DNA from: Halanaerobiales bacterium
GTDB taxonomy: Bacteria > Bacillota_F > Halanaerobiia > Halanaerobiales > DTU029
Direction of reading: 5' to 3'
NCBI GenBank assembly: GCA_016278415.1
Contig: JADQBV010000045.1
Location: 1 to 23,422 of the forward strand
Length of the DNA: 23,422 bases
Every line of letters starts with the position of its first letter. Position 1 is the first letter of the stretch. The notes under the pieces were generated by a model, which did not search any database, was not told the origin of the DNA, and saw nothing but the letters and a program-made list of their open reading frames with translations. A program made the translations under genes and the position numbers. Below are positions 6,970-15,786 of this stretch, piece after piece.

Positions 6970-9453
6970 ATGGGAAATATACAGTTAAGTGAAAATGCCA
7001 TAGTAGTAGATGGTAAAGAAATATACTTGCGTTCCGGATCTATACATTATTGGCGTCTTAAAAAAGAAGATTGGTACGAAGTTTTGAAAAAATCAAAAGA
7101 GGCTAATTTGAATTGTATTACAACCTATATACCCTGGTTCTGGCATGAGTATGAGGAAGGTATGTTTGATTTTACAGGTGAGACAATAGCAGAAAGAGAT
7201 GTTATGTCCTTTATTGAAATGGTTGAAGAGATGGGTCTTTACTTGGTGGCACGACCTGGTCCATTTATTAATTCCGAATTACGTTTCGGCGGATATCCTA
7301 CCTGGTTATTCGAAAATCACCCAGAGGTGATTAGTAAAAGATCTGATGGTACTGATGCCATCTGGTCTGGACATGGATGTCCTGTTCCCAGTCAGCTAAA
7401 TGAAACATACCTGGGTTTAGTTAAGAAGTATTATGAAAAGGTGATACCATTATTAAGCAAGCACAGCATCAAAAACGATGGTTCAATTATCCTCTTTCAA
7501 CCAGATAATGAAATGAATTTGACTTTTACCTATGGTGTTGAGGGTTCATTATTTGATAGTCATATAATTGGTGATGGGAAGAATAAAGGGCTTTGGCATG
7601 AGTGGTTATTAAAAGAATATGATAATCTTTCTAGTGTAAATAAGAGGTATGGATTAAATAAGGATAACATAGCTGAAATTCCTGTTCCAGAGATGAAATA
7701 TCCAGAAACTAAAGAAGAAAAGAAATTAATGGTGGACTGGCTTAAGTTTAAACAATGGCACGTTTATAAATATGGGTTAGATCTTGCTGGAGTTATAAAA
7801 GAACTGGGTCTGGACATCCCTTATGAATTAAATGAGCCTATTAATAAAGAATGGTTCTGGGGTGGTGGTGAACACGGTGAATCATCCATGTTCTTTCAGG
7901 AAAATGGTCAGGACTGTATAACTGGCGGTCATAATTATCTCTACGGTGGAGAAATGGATATTTATGGATTGACCTCAGCGATATCCAGGGCTGAAAATGT
8001 AAAGACGAGTTCCCTGAAAGGTCCAGCAGTTTCCATGGAAGCTGGTGCAGGTTGGTGTCATTACGGCCCTCAGCGTCGAGCTAATTATAATTGGGACCTT
8101 CTTTTGAAAACCTTATTGGGACACGGCTTTAATGGTATAAATATTTATATATTTGCTAGTGGTATTAATCCTAAAGATAGTACACGTTATGGGAAACTCT
8201 ATAACTGGAATTCACCTATAGCAGAAGATGTCAGCACAGGTGAAATATATGATATCAATCAGAATTTCTTTAACTTTATTGCAGGATGGGAAAATAAAAT
8301 TATCCCTGCCAGGAAAAAACCAGATGTTATGGTAGGAATTTTCACTGAGATGTCGTTGCTGGCAAATCCATTTAGACTATATGATATCCGTGCTAAGGAA
8401 GATCCTTACAATCGTGTAAGTAATTCTGAGAATAAACGCCCAGATGATAGTGCTTATGAAAGTGATGTCTATAATAGTGTAATTGATTTAGTAACAGTAT
8501 TGACTGACCTAAATATAAATTTTGAGTATTTACATTTAAATAATCCTGGTGACAAGGAAATTAAAGATAAATTATTGATTATTCCTAATCCTGGATTACT
8601 AAATAGTAATGGCTATGAACTATTAGAAAAACATCTGCAGGGCGGCGGTAAGGTAATGTTTTATCCAGAACTGCCAACTAAAGATATCGATTTTGAAGAA
8701 AATTCTTCATTGGAAAAATTAGTTAAGGCAAGATTAGTTGATACCGTTGCTGAACCAGGTTTTGATTTTGGCACAACTGATTACCATCTCCTTGACGGAA
8801 AGAAATCAAAAGAGGTTGGTATCCCCGGTGCAGTAAATCTTTATGAAATTGATGAAGAAAGTGAATATGAAGTACTTGCTACCTATAAAAATACCCCCTG
8901 TATCTTTAAGCAGAACGTACATAATGGCGAAGTGATTGTTATGGGTGTTTTACCATATCTTTCAACTGATCTTACTCGTGAGTTCTTTGATGAAATATTT
9001 AGTTCTGTAAGCGGTAAGAATTCCCGGAGCCTGGATGGCATCTTAAGTGTTGTATCCAGGGAAAATGAGCAGGGCGAACAGTTGATACTTGCGGCTAATA
9101 ATAGAGGAAATAAAAGCAGCACAAAATTAGAAATTGAAATGAATAATGATAAATTTATTTTTCCAATGAATTCAGAACTGGATATAAAACCCAAGGAAAG
9201 TAGACTACTATGGGCAAATCTGGATCTAGGATATGTTCGTATGATTTACTCTACAACAGAACTGATACCATTGGATGAGGATTATAAGGAATTTAAATCA
9301 AGAGCTGCAGTAGCAAGCACTGGTGAATTTGCATTTGATAAAAAGCTCAGGATATTGATAGACGGTGAGGAGATTGCGCCTATTCAAAATAAAGGGCTCT
9401 GGATATATACCTACGAGCATCAAAAAGAATCATATAGATTGGAAATTGAATAA
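6970..9453 (+). CDS. GH35-like beta-galactosidase-type glycoside hydrolase
   Basis: A cytoplasmic retaining glycosidase (827 aa, no signal peptide). The N-terminal TIM barrel shows GH35 hallmarks: GSIHYWRL, TYIPWFWHE (with EG-F-F after it) and RPGPFINSE. The likely acid/base is E181 in FQPDNEM, where GH35 enzymes usually have QxENEY. The likely nucleophile is E357 in VSMEAGAGW. About residues 535-580 (KLLIIPNPGLL, then GGGKVMFYP) look like the flavodoxin/amidotransferase-like domain found beyond the barrel in GH42-type enzymes, and a beta-rich tail follows. It sits between the acid-sugar kinase/PdxA2 pair and an ABC importer, so it probably cuts the imported compound. Classical GH35 specificity is beta-galactoside, but the altered motif makes another substrate possible. 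Ribosome site AAGGAGA near 6955. Confidence 0.85.
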   Translation: MGNIQLSENAIVVDGKEIYLRSGSIHYWRLKKEDWYEVLKKSKEANLNCITTYIPWFWHEYEEGMFDFTGETIAERDVMSFIEMVEEMGLYLVARPGPFINSELRFGGYPTWLFENHPEVISKRSDGTDAIWSGHGCPVPSQLNETYLGLVKKYYEKVIPLLSKHSIKNDGSIILFQPDNEMNLTFTYGVEGSLFDSHIIGDGKNKGLWHEWLLKEYDNLSSVNKRYGLNKDNIAEIPVPEMKYPETKEEKKLMVDWLKFKQWHVYKYGLDLAGVIKELGLDIPYELNEPINKEWFWGGGEHGESSMFFQENGQDCITGGHNYLYGGEMDIYGLTSAISRAENVKTSSLKGPAVSMEAGAGWCHYGPQRRANYNWDLLLKTLLGHGFNGINIYIFASGINPKDSTRYGKLYNWNSPIAEDVSTGEIYDINQNFFNFIAGWENKIIPARKKPDVMVGIFTEMSLLANPFRLYDIRAKEDPYNRVSNSENKRPDDSAYESDVYNSVIDLVTVLTDLNINFEYLHLNNPGDKEIKDKLLIIPNPGLLNSNGYELLEKHLQGGGKVMFYPELPTKDIDFEENSSLEKLVKARLVDTVAEPGFDFGTTDYHLLDGKKSKEVGIPGAVNLYEIDEESEYEVLATYKNTPCIFKQNVHNGEVIVMGVLPYLSTDLTREFFDEIFSSVSGKNSRSLDGILSVVSRENEQGEQLILAANNRGNKSSTKLEIEMNNDKFIFPMNSELDIKPKESRLLWANLDLGYVRMIYSTTELIPLDEDYKEFKSRAAVASTGEFAFDKKLRILIDGEEIAPIQNKGLWIYTYEHQKESYRLEIE

Positions 9454-9545
9454 TGACATCTTATCACAATTAAAGGGGGTGGTTGATAAAGGATAATTAA
9501 AGCAAGCTTTTTTCTTAGTTTTTTTAAATCTTACGGAGGTGTAAA

Positions 9546-10829
9546 ATGAAAAGAAAAAAAATTATTTTAGTGTTTGTATTGATGTTATTTGTTTTCACAG
9601 CATTTCAAGCAATGGCAGAAGACGTAAAGTTAACATTCTGGTCCACACTTACTGAAGAAGCACGTGTTAATGTCTGGAATGAACTAATTGACCGTTTTGA
9701 AGCAGAAAACCCAGGTGTAACAGTCGAATTAGTTACAATTCCATGGGGTGGAGCTTTAAACAAAATGGTTTCTTCCATAGTGGCTGGTAATCCTCCAGAC
9801 TTCAGTGTCGTAGGTCAGGGATGGCCTCAGACACTGGCTGAAACTGGTGGTATAGTACAACTTGATGATTTTATTGAGAATATTGGAGGACATGATCAAT
9901 TTGTAGGTACTTCTTTAGATGTACTGTCTTCCCTGAATGGGAAAGTATGGGCTGCCCCTATTTATATTACTCCAGAGGGTATTCTTTACAGACAGAGTTG
10001 GTTTGATGAAGCAGGAGTTGCAGTTCCAGATAATTGGGAAGATTTTAAAGAAGTTGCAATGGCTGTAACAAACCCTGATAAATTCCAGTATGGTTATTCT
10101 GTTCCTTTTGACCTCCACGGTGGTAAGGAACTATCCGGCTGGCTCTTAACTAATGGTGCTAAGATATATGCAAAAGATGAAGATGGTAATTGGACTATAG
10201 ACCTGGGAGATAATGCAGTAGAGACATTTGAATATCTAGCAGATTTAGTTAGAAATACAGCCCCTCCAGGAGCCGTAAACTATGCCCTAAAAGACCTTAG
10301 GTCATTGTTTGTATCTGGGAATCTAGCTATGTTATATGGTACACCAACTACTTTAAATATGATTGAGGAAAGAAATCCTGATATTCTTGATGATGTTGAA
10401 TTCATGCCTCTTCCTGCAAATAAGAGAATGGGTTCAGGTACAGGATATGTTTCTCTAGTAGTATATGATACACCAAAACAGGAATATTCCAAGAAATTCC
10501 TCGAATTTATTTACTCAGGTGATAATTTCTTAGATTTTACCCTGGCATATCCATATAATCACTTCCCTCCATATAGACCAACATTGGATGATCCGAGATA
10601 TCTGGAAGGCCTGACACCAAAACTTGCAGCTATTGCAGCTCAGTCTGGACCAATTCTGGATGCTTCAGCTGCTATAGGGCAGTCAGATGGATCTAATTCA
10701 TGGAGTGGAGAAATTGAAGGTGGATTACACTTACCTAATACTCTAGCTCATATATTAGTTGATGAGTGGACAGCTGAACAAGCAGTAGAATATTTACAAG
10801 GTAATCTAGAAGATATTATGGAAGACTAG
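9546..10829 (+). CDS. ABC transporter sugar-binding protein (family 1)
   Basis: The extracytoplasmic receptor of a carbohydrate ABC importer, 427 residues. A basic start (MKRKKK-like) and a hydrophobic core end in AMA (22-24), a type I signal peptidase site. There is no lipobox cysteine, so the mature protein from about E25 would be soluble in a periplasm, which argues for a cell with an outer membrane. The mature part begins VKLTFWSTLTEE and includes the MalE-like IPWGGALNKMVSSIVAGNPPD segment typical of solute-binding family 1. The ribosome site GGAGGTG precedes the ATG by five bases. It is followed by its permease genes after a hairpin-bearing gap. Substrate unknown; the neighbours suggest a di- or oligosaccharide. 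Confidence 0.93.
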   Translation: MKRKKIILVFVLMLFVFTAFQAMAEDVKLTFWSTLTEEARVNVWNELIDRFEAENPGVTVELVTIPWGGALNKMVSSIVAGNPPDFSVVGQGWPQTLAETGGIVQLDDFIENIGGHDQFVGTSLDVLSSLNGKVWAAPIYITPEGILYRQSWFDEAGVAVPDNWEDFKEVAMAVTNPDKFQYGYSVPFDLHGGKELSGWLLTNGAKIYAKDEDGNWTIDLGDNAVETFEYLADLVRNTAPPGAVNYALKDLRSLFVSGNLAMLYGTPTTLNMIEERNPDILDDVEFMPLPANKRMGSGTGYVSLVVYDTPKQEYSKKFLEFIYSGDNFLDFTLAYPYNHFPPYRPTLDDPRYLEGLTPKLAAIAAQSGPILDASAAIGQSDGSNSWSGEIEGGLHLPNTLAHILVDEWTAEQAVEYLQGNLEDIMED

Positions 10830-10891
10830 AACACGTAATATTGCTCAAATCTAGAATATAGATTTAATTTAATAGTGAATATAGATTAAAG

Positions 10892-10953
10892 ATGCCCTGA
10901 TCTGTTATATAGTTTAATTTTAACTATTATAGAATGGGTTAGGGCATTTTAAT
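10892..10953 (+). terminator. Intercistronic hairpin, partial terminator or mRNA stabiliser
   Basis: ATGCCCT (10892-10898) pairs with AGGGCAT (10941-10947). An inner AT-rich stem (ATAGTT with AACTAT) sits in between, and T-rich sequence follows. It lies between the binding-protein gene and the first permease gene, where sugar importers often keep a hairpin that raises binding-protein yield over permease. The short T run suggests leaky termination or 3'-end protection rather than full stop. Confidence 0.65.
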
Positions 10954-10980
10954 TTATGATTTAAGGAGGATAAAAAATTT

Positions 10981-11865
10981 ATGAGTCTTAATAAAAAAGA
11001 TAGTAAAATGGGATATTTACTTTTTCTACCTGCAATATTTATAATTTTATTAATAGTTTTATATCCTACTCTGTTTGCATTTTATCTGAGTTTTACAAAT
11101 TTTAGTTTATCTAATTTTCAGAACGCCAGTTTTATTGGCATAAGTAATTATTTAAAAATACTTACAGAGTCCCAGTATTGGGACAGCTTGAAAAACGGAT
11201 TGGTTTTTACTGTTGGTTCTATAATTCCACAATTAGTATTGGCTCTTTTACTTGCTAATTTATTGAATTATAAACATCTAAAATTTAAAAGATTCTTCAG
11301 GGGTATAATGATTTTACCCTGGTTAGTTCCAACTGTTACTGGGGCTATGATCTGGAAATGGATGTTTAATGACCTCTATGGTGTATTCAATCACATATTA
11401 ATGAATATTGGTTTAATAAGCCGTCCAATAACCTGGTTAGCCCAGTCTAATACAGCCATGCTTTCCTTAATAATTACAAATGTGTGGAGGGGGTTACCCT
11501 TAATGATGATAATGTTCCTGGCAGGTTTACAGTCCATTCCTGAGCAAATGTATGAAGCAGGAGAAGTTGATGGGGCTACCGCCTGGCAGAAATTCACCAA
11601 AATTACCCTCCCACAATTAAAACCTGTAATAGGGGTTGCTGTTATTTTACGAACAATCTGGATTTTTAATTATTATGACCTCCCCTGGGTAATGACTTCT
11701 GGCGGTCCAGCAAGTTCAACGACAACTATGCCTTTATATGCGTATATTACCAGTTTCAGTGGGTACCGATTGGGTAAGGGTTCAGCAATAACAGTTACCA
11801 TGTTCTTTATCCTGTTACTATTTTCCTTTGTGTATTTCAAATTTTATGTCGGTGAGGAGGAATAA
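10981..11865 (+). CDS. ABC sugar transporter permease, MalF/UgpA type
   Basis: An inner-membrane subunit of a carbohydrate importer, 294 residues with about six membrane segments; the first starts near residue 12. The cytoplasmic EAA loop that docks the ATPase is present (EAGEVDGATAWQKFTKITLP, about residues 189-208). An AAGGAGG ribosome site lies ahead of the ATG. The gene ends two bases before the next permease begins, so the two are made together as a heterodimer. No ATPase gene follows, so it must use one encoded elsewhere. Confidence 0.93.
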   Translation: MSLNKKDSKMGYLLFLPAIFIILLIVLYPTLFAFYLSFTNFSLSNFQNASFIGISNYLKILTESQYWDSLKNGLVFTVGSIIPQLVLALLLANLLNYKHLKFKRFFRGIMILPWLVPTVTGAMIWKWMFNDLYGVFNHILMNIGLISRPITWLAQSNTAMLSLIITNVWRGLPLMMIMFLAGLQSIPEQMYEAGEVDGATAWQKFTKITLPQLKPVIGVAVILRTIWIFNYYDLPWVMTSGGPASSTTTMPLYAYITSFSGYRLGKGSAITVTMFFILLLFSFVYFKFYVGEEE

Positions 11866-11867
11866 AT

Positions 11868-12698
11868 ATGAAAGAGAACAAAAAAGTTACCGTACTTGTT
11901 CATATAGTAGTTCTCTTGTTTTTAGTAGGAACAATATTTCCTTTTTATTGGATGGTAATATCAAGTTTTAAGGAATTTATGGAAATATTGAGAATTCCGC
12001 CTACATTTTTCCCTACAAAATGGGATATAAGCAGCTATATAAGAATTTTTAGTGACTTTAATATAGATGTTTATTTCAAAAATAGTATTTTATTGGCTCT
12101 GCTTACATCAATCATTACAACATTTGTTTCTTCATTAGCTGCATATAGTATTACTTTTTTCAAATATAAGGGACGTATTGCCTTTTCTAGGTTGATTTTA
12201 TTTGTTTATATGTTCCCTCCTGTTTTAGTGGTTATACCACTTTATGTAATGATGAGTAAAATTGGTTTAATTAATACCAGAATGAGTGTTTTGTTAGCCT
12301 GTATTGCTTTTAATGTACCGGTTACTGTCCATATTTTAAAGGCATATTTTTCAACACTTCCCAAGGGTCTAATTGATGCATCTGAAATTGATGGATTATC
12401 AAGGGTGGGAGCATTATTTAGGATTGTGTTACCAATTGCCGCTCCTGGAATTGCCACAGCTGCAATATTTGCTTTTATTGGATCCTGGAATGAATTTTTA
12501 TTTTCCAATACATTCTTGATGGAAGATCTTATCAGAACCTTCCCGGTCGCTATTGTTGATTTAAATTCACAGGAAGCGGTTAGATGGGGTGCAATATTAA
12601 GTGCTTCTACCTTATTTGCAATACCATCATTCTTATTTGCCTTATTGGCACAAAAATATCTAGTTAGCGGTTTATCCGCTGGTTCAGTGAAGGGATAA
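11868..12698 (+). CDS. ABC sugar transporter permease, MalG/UgpE type
   Basis: The partner permease, 276 residues with about six membrane segments. It has the C-proximal EAA loop (DASEIDGLSRVGALFRIVLP, about 166-185) followed by the conserved GSWNEF stretch. Its start is two bases after the first permease stop, with the ribosome site GGTGAGGAGG inside the end of that gene. Together with the binding protein it completes the membrane part of a CUT1-type importer. Confidence 0.93.
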   Translation: MKENKKVTVLVHIVVLLFLVGTIFPFYWMVISSFKEFMEILRIPPTFFPTKWDISSYIRIFSDFNIDVYFKNSILLALLTSIITTFVSSLAAYSITFFKYKGRIAFSRLILFVYMFPPVLVVIPLYVMMSKIGLINTRMSVLLACIAFNVPVTVHILKAYFSTLPKGLIDASEIDGLSRVGALFRIVLPIAAPGIATAAIFAFIGSWNEFLFSNTFLMEDLIRTFPVAIVDLNSQEAVRWGAILSASTLFAIPSFLFALLAQKYLVSGLSAGSVKG

Positions 12699-12719
12699 AA
12701 TATATTTTAAAGGAGCGAT

Positions 12720-14660
12720 TTGACCTTGAAGAGATTAAAGATAAAAAAAGACGGACAGGAAATATTTCCAGTAGGGGTGAACTATTGGGCATCTCATGCG
12801 GGACATTTAATGTGGAAAAACTGGGATGAACAACAAGTAAAAAAAGATATAGAAGTAATTAAAAATTTAGGTTTGAATTCTTTAAGGTCTTTTTTCTTAA
12901 CTGCTGATTTAATGCCATATCCAGGTGTAATTAATGAAGATGAATTAAAAAAGTTTGAAAAGTTCCTAAATATTTGTAATAAAAATCATATAAGTGTATT
13001 TCCAAGCATCTTTGTAGGTCATATGTCTGGGACTAATTGGGATATCCCCTGGCGTAAGGGTAGGGATTTTTGTGGTGATACATTTATGATTTATCACCAG
13101 GCAAATTTAGTTAAAACACTGGCCCGTCGATTTAAAGGTCATCCAGCTATTGCTGCCTGGATACTTACAAATGAACTTCCTAACTATATTGGCTCTATTG
13201 AGCCCGAAAAGGCAGCAGTCTGGCTGAGAGCTATGTATCAGGCAGTTAAAGAAGGAGATCCTGATGCACTGGTCAGCCCTGGTGATGGTGCCCGTACTAC
13301 TGCTAAAAAAGATTATGATGGATTCCGTGTTGAATGGATTAAGGATCATGTTGATTATTTTGGTGTTCACCTTTATAGTTATTTTGATTATGAAAAAGGA
13401 GATAATGATGCCTTAAGGTTATCCTATCAGATACCATGTCGTGTCCGTTATGTTCAGATAGGAAAACCAGTTTTGCTGGAGGAATTTGGGCTTTCAGATT
13501 TACTCACTGGTCGGGAAAAAGCAGCTGGTTATTATCGTGATGTTATCTATAGTAGTTGGGCTAATGGCTCCTGCGGGGCAGTTTCCTGGTGTTTGAGTGA
13601 TTTTGATTTAAAGCAAGAGGTTCCTTATGAATTTCAACCCCATGAATTATATTTTGGAATTGTTGATAATAAAGGAAAAGTAAAGCCTGCCGGGCAGGAA
13701 CTATCTTCTTTTGCTAAATTTGCTAAAAAATATAATATTATGGACTATGACCCGGGAAAAGCAGAATCTGCTCTTTTGATTCCTTACTGGATGTATCAGG
13801 ATATGCCTTCACACGGTTCTGTGGATAGACTGCAGTCTTATCGTATTTTCGAACAGGCCTTTACCTGGGCCAAAATGGCTGGCTTTGAACTTGACTTTAT
13901 TCGGGAATTGGATGATATTGAACATTATAAATTCATTATACTGCCTACAGTAGCCCGTTTAAAATCCTATGAGTGGGATGAACTACAGAAATGGGTAGAA
14001 AAGGGAGGCAATCTATATTTATCATATTCTAGCGCTAAGGGCGGTTTTTTAGTACCGAATTTGAGAAAATTATTTGGATTTGAATTAGACCTTAACTATG
14101 GTGTTCTTAATATGGATAAAGTAGGGAGAGTAAACTATAGGGCTGTAAAAGATTTTGGCACAATTAAAAGAGGAGAAGATATTAGTTCTTTTATTGCTGA
14201 AAATAATAATATTAGTGCTGCCCTTCCAGTACAGCTTAAAGAAACTGAAGTATTAATAATTGATGAGAAAGAAAAACCGATATTGTTAAGGAATAAACTG
14301 GGAGCAGGACAGACCTTTTTCTCTCCACGGCCCCTTGAATATGATATCCTAAAAAGTCCAGAGGCTAATAATCAAAGTACTGCCTATCGTATTTACCAGG
14401 CTGCAGCAGAGTCTTCAGGTGTTAAACTCCGTTGGGAAGGCAAACCAACATCCTGGGAAATGAATATTCAATCAAGCAAGGATGAGCAGTTATTGATAGT
14501 AATAAATCACCTCTGGGAGAGCAAGGAGAGTCAGGTTATAGATAAAGATAAAGGATGTACCCTAAATCTAAAGATGGGGCCGCAGGCTGTAGCCATTTTC
14601 AAAGAGATTGAAGGGGTCTGGGAGCAGATTCACACTGCTGGTCAGGTTGGTAAAAATTAA
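12720..14660 (+). CDS. GH5-like (cellulase-superfamily) glycoside hydrolase
   Basis: A cytoplasmic clan GH-A glycosidase, 646 residues with no signal peptide. The N-terminal barrel opens with FPVGVNYW and LGLNSLRSFF. The likely acid/base is E152 in WILTNELP and the nucleophile E255 in PVLLEEFG, spaced as in GH5. From about residue 350 a second region (ALLIPYWM, FIILPTVARL, WVEKGGNLYLSYS) resembles the amidotransferase-like domain of GH42-type enzymes, and a small beta domain closes the protein. The start is unusual: TTG at 12720 or TTG at 12726. AAGGAG (12710-12715) is four bases from the first and ten from the second, so neither is decisive. Directly behind the permeases, it probably acts on the imported glycoside. 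Mannoside or glucoside activity would fit the family, but the sequence does not settle it. Confidence 0.83.
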   Translation: MTLKRLKIKKDGQEIFPVGVNYWASHAGHLMWKNWDEQQVKKDIEVIKNLGLNSLRSFFLTADLMPYPGVINEDELKKFEKFLNICNKNHISVFPSIFVGHMSGTNWDIPWRKGRDFCGDTFMIYHQANLVKTLARRFKGHPAIAAWILTNELPNYIGSIEPEKAAVWLRAMYQAVKEGDPDALVSPGDGARTTAKKDYDGFRVEWIKDHVDYFGVHLYSYFDYEKGDNDALRLSYQIPCRVRYVQIGKPVLLEEFGLSDLLTGREKAAGYYRDVIYSSWANGSCGAVSWCLSDFDLKQEVPYEFQPHELYFGIVDNKGKVKPAGQELSSFAKFAKKYNIMDYDPGKAESALLIPYWMYQDMPSHGSVDRLQSYRIFEQAFTWAKMAGFELDFIRELDDIEHYKFIILPTVARLKSYEWDELQKWVEKGGNLYLSYSSAKGGFLVPNLRKLFGFELDLNYGVLNMDKVGRVNYRAVKDFGTIKRGEDISSFIAENNNISAALPVQLKETEVLIIDEKEKPILLRNKLGAGQTFFSPRPLEYDILKSPEANNQSTAYRIYQAAAESSGVKLRWEGKPTSWEMNIQSSKDEQLLIVINHLWESKESQVIDKDKGCTLNLKMGPQAVAIFKEIEGVWEQIHTAGQVGKN

Positions 14661-14688
14661 TAGCAAATAACTGGAAAGGAGTATATTT

Positions 14689-15777
14689 ATGAAAATAATA
14701 AAATTCGATGTACGCAGATATACTAGACCTTTTGATCAGCCAATTAGTAATGGAAAGTATACTTATTATGGAACAAACCTTGTTGTCTGTCAGGTCTTTA
14801 CTGATACTGGTATTACTGGTATTGGCTGGGTAGATGGGCAGGACATTGTTTATCAAGCAGTAAAAAGGATGGAAGAATATGTTCTCGGCGAAGACCCATT
14901 CAATGTAGAAAGAATTTGGGATAAGTTATATCTACCAAAGATATTTGGACGTAAAGGCCTTACTACTCGGGCTATTAGCGTTATTGATATTGCCCTCTGG
15001 GATATAATAGGTAAAGCAGCTGGTAAGCCTTTATATCAACTTCTGGGTGGATACCGGGATTCTGTACCAGTCTACATTGCTGGTGGTTATTATCAGGATG
15101 ATGGTACTAATCCAAACCTAAAAGAAGAGATGGAAGAAAATATTGATAAAGGTGTAAAAGCAGTTAAGATGAAGATAGGTAAAGTTTCTATTGCTGAAGA
15201 TATTGAACGGATAGAAGAAGTACGGAGTATAGTGGGTAACAGAATTGAAATTCTGGTAGATGCTAATAATGCCTATAGTAGGATTGAGGCATTGAAGATG
15301 GGACGTGAACTGGACAGACTTGGAGTATATTGGTTTGAAGAACCGCTTAATCCTGATGATTTAAAGGGTGCAGCTGAACTTGATAGTAAAATAGACACTC
15401 CAGTAGCAGCTGGTGAAAATGAATATACCCACCATGGATTTAGGGATCTGATCGACAGTGGCTCAGCTAGTATTATTAATGCTGATGCTCAGGTTCTGGG
15501 TGGTATTACTGAATGGAAAAAGGTAGCTAATTATGCCATGGCTCATCATATTCCAATAGCTCCACATGGTAGTCAGGAAGTTCATATTCATTTAGTATCT
15601 GCTGTACCAAATGGCTTAATAGTTGAATACTATGACTCCAATACTGATGTATTGCGCAATCTTATGTTTAAAAATAACCTGAAGTTAAATAAAGATGGGA
15701 CAGTATCACCACCTAATAAGCCTGGTCTGGGATTTGAAGTAGATTTTGATGCAATAGGAGAGTTCAGGATTGAATAG
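14689..15777 (+). CDS. Enolase-superfamily sugar-acid dehydratase (mandelate racemase group)
   Basis: This 362-residue enzyme has the full mandelate-racemase-group active site. The KxK base motif is K160-M-K162. Metal ligands are D191 (LVDANN), E217 (WFEEP) and E243 (GENE). The Asp-His dyad is D266 (NADAQ) and H293 (APHGSQE). Enzymes with this set remove the proton next to a carboxylate; most bacterial ones dehydrate aldonic or aldaric acids to 2-keto-3-deoxy acids. The neighbouring acid-sugar genes favour that role over racemisation. No 2-keto-3-deoxy-acid kinase or aldolase is in the window. It has its own AAGGAG ribosome site and lies 28 bases after the GH5-like gene. The exact acid is unknown. 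Confidence 0.88.
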   Translation: MKIIKFDVRRYTRPFDQPISNGKYTYYGTNLVVCQVFTDTGITGIGWVDGQDIVYQAVKRMEEYVLGEDPFNVERIWDKLYLPKIFGRKGLTTRAISVIDIALWDIIGKAAGKPLYQLLGGYRDSVPVYIAGGYYQDDGTNPNLKEEMEENIDKGVKAVKMKIGKVSIAEDIERIEEVRSIVGNRIEILVDANNAYSRIEALKMGRELDRLGVYWFEEPLNPDDLKGAAELDSKIDTPVAAGENEYTHHGFRDLIDSGSASIINADAQVLGGITEWKKVANYAMAHHIPIAPHGSQEVHIHLVSAVPNGLIVEYYDSNTDVLRNLMFKNNLKLNKDGTVSPPNKPGLGFEVDFDAIGEFRIE

Positions 15778-15786
15778 GTGTAAATT

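Noticed and set aside
9454..9545. Tiny frames behind AAAGGGGGTGG before the binding-protein gene
   Set aside because: Only five or six codons and no stable hairpin; the binding protein has its own clear ribosome site.
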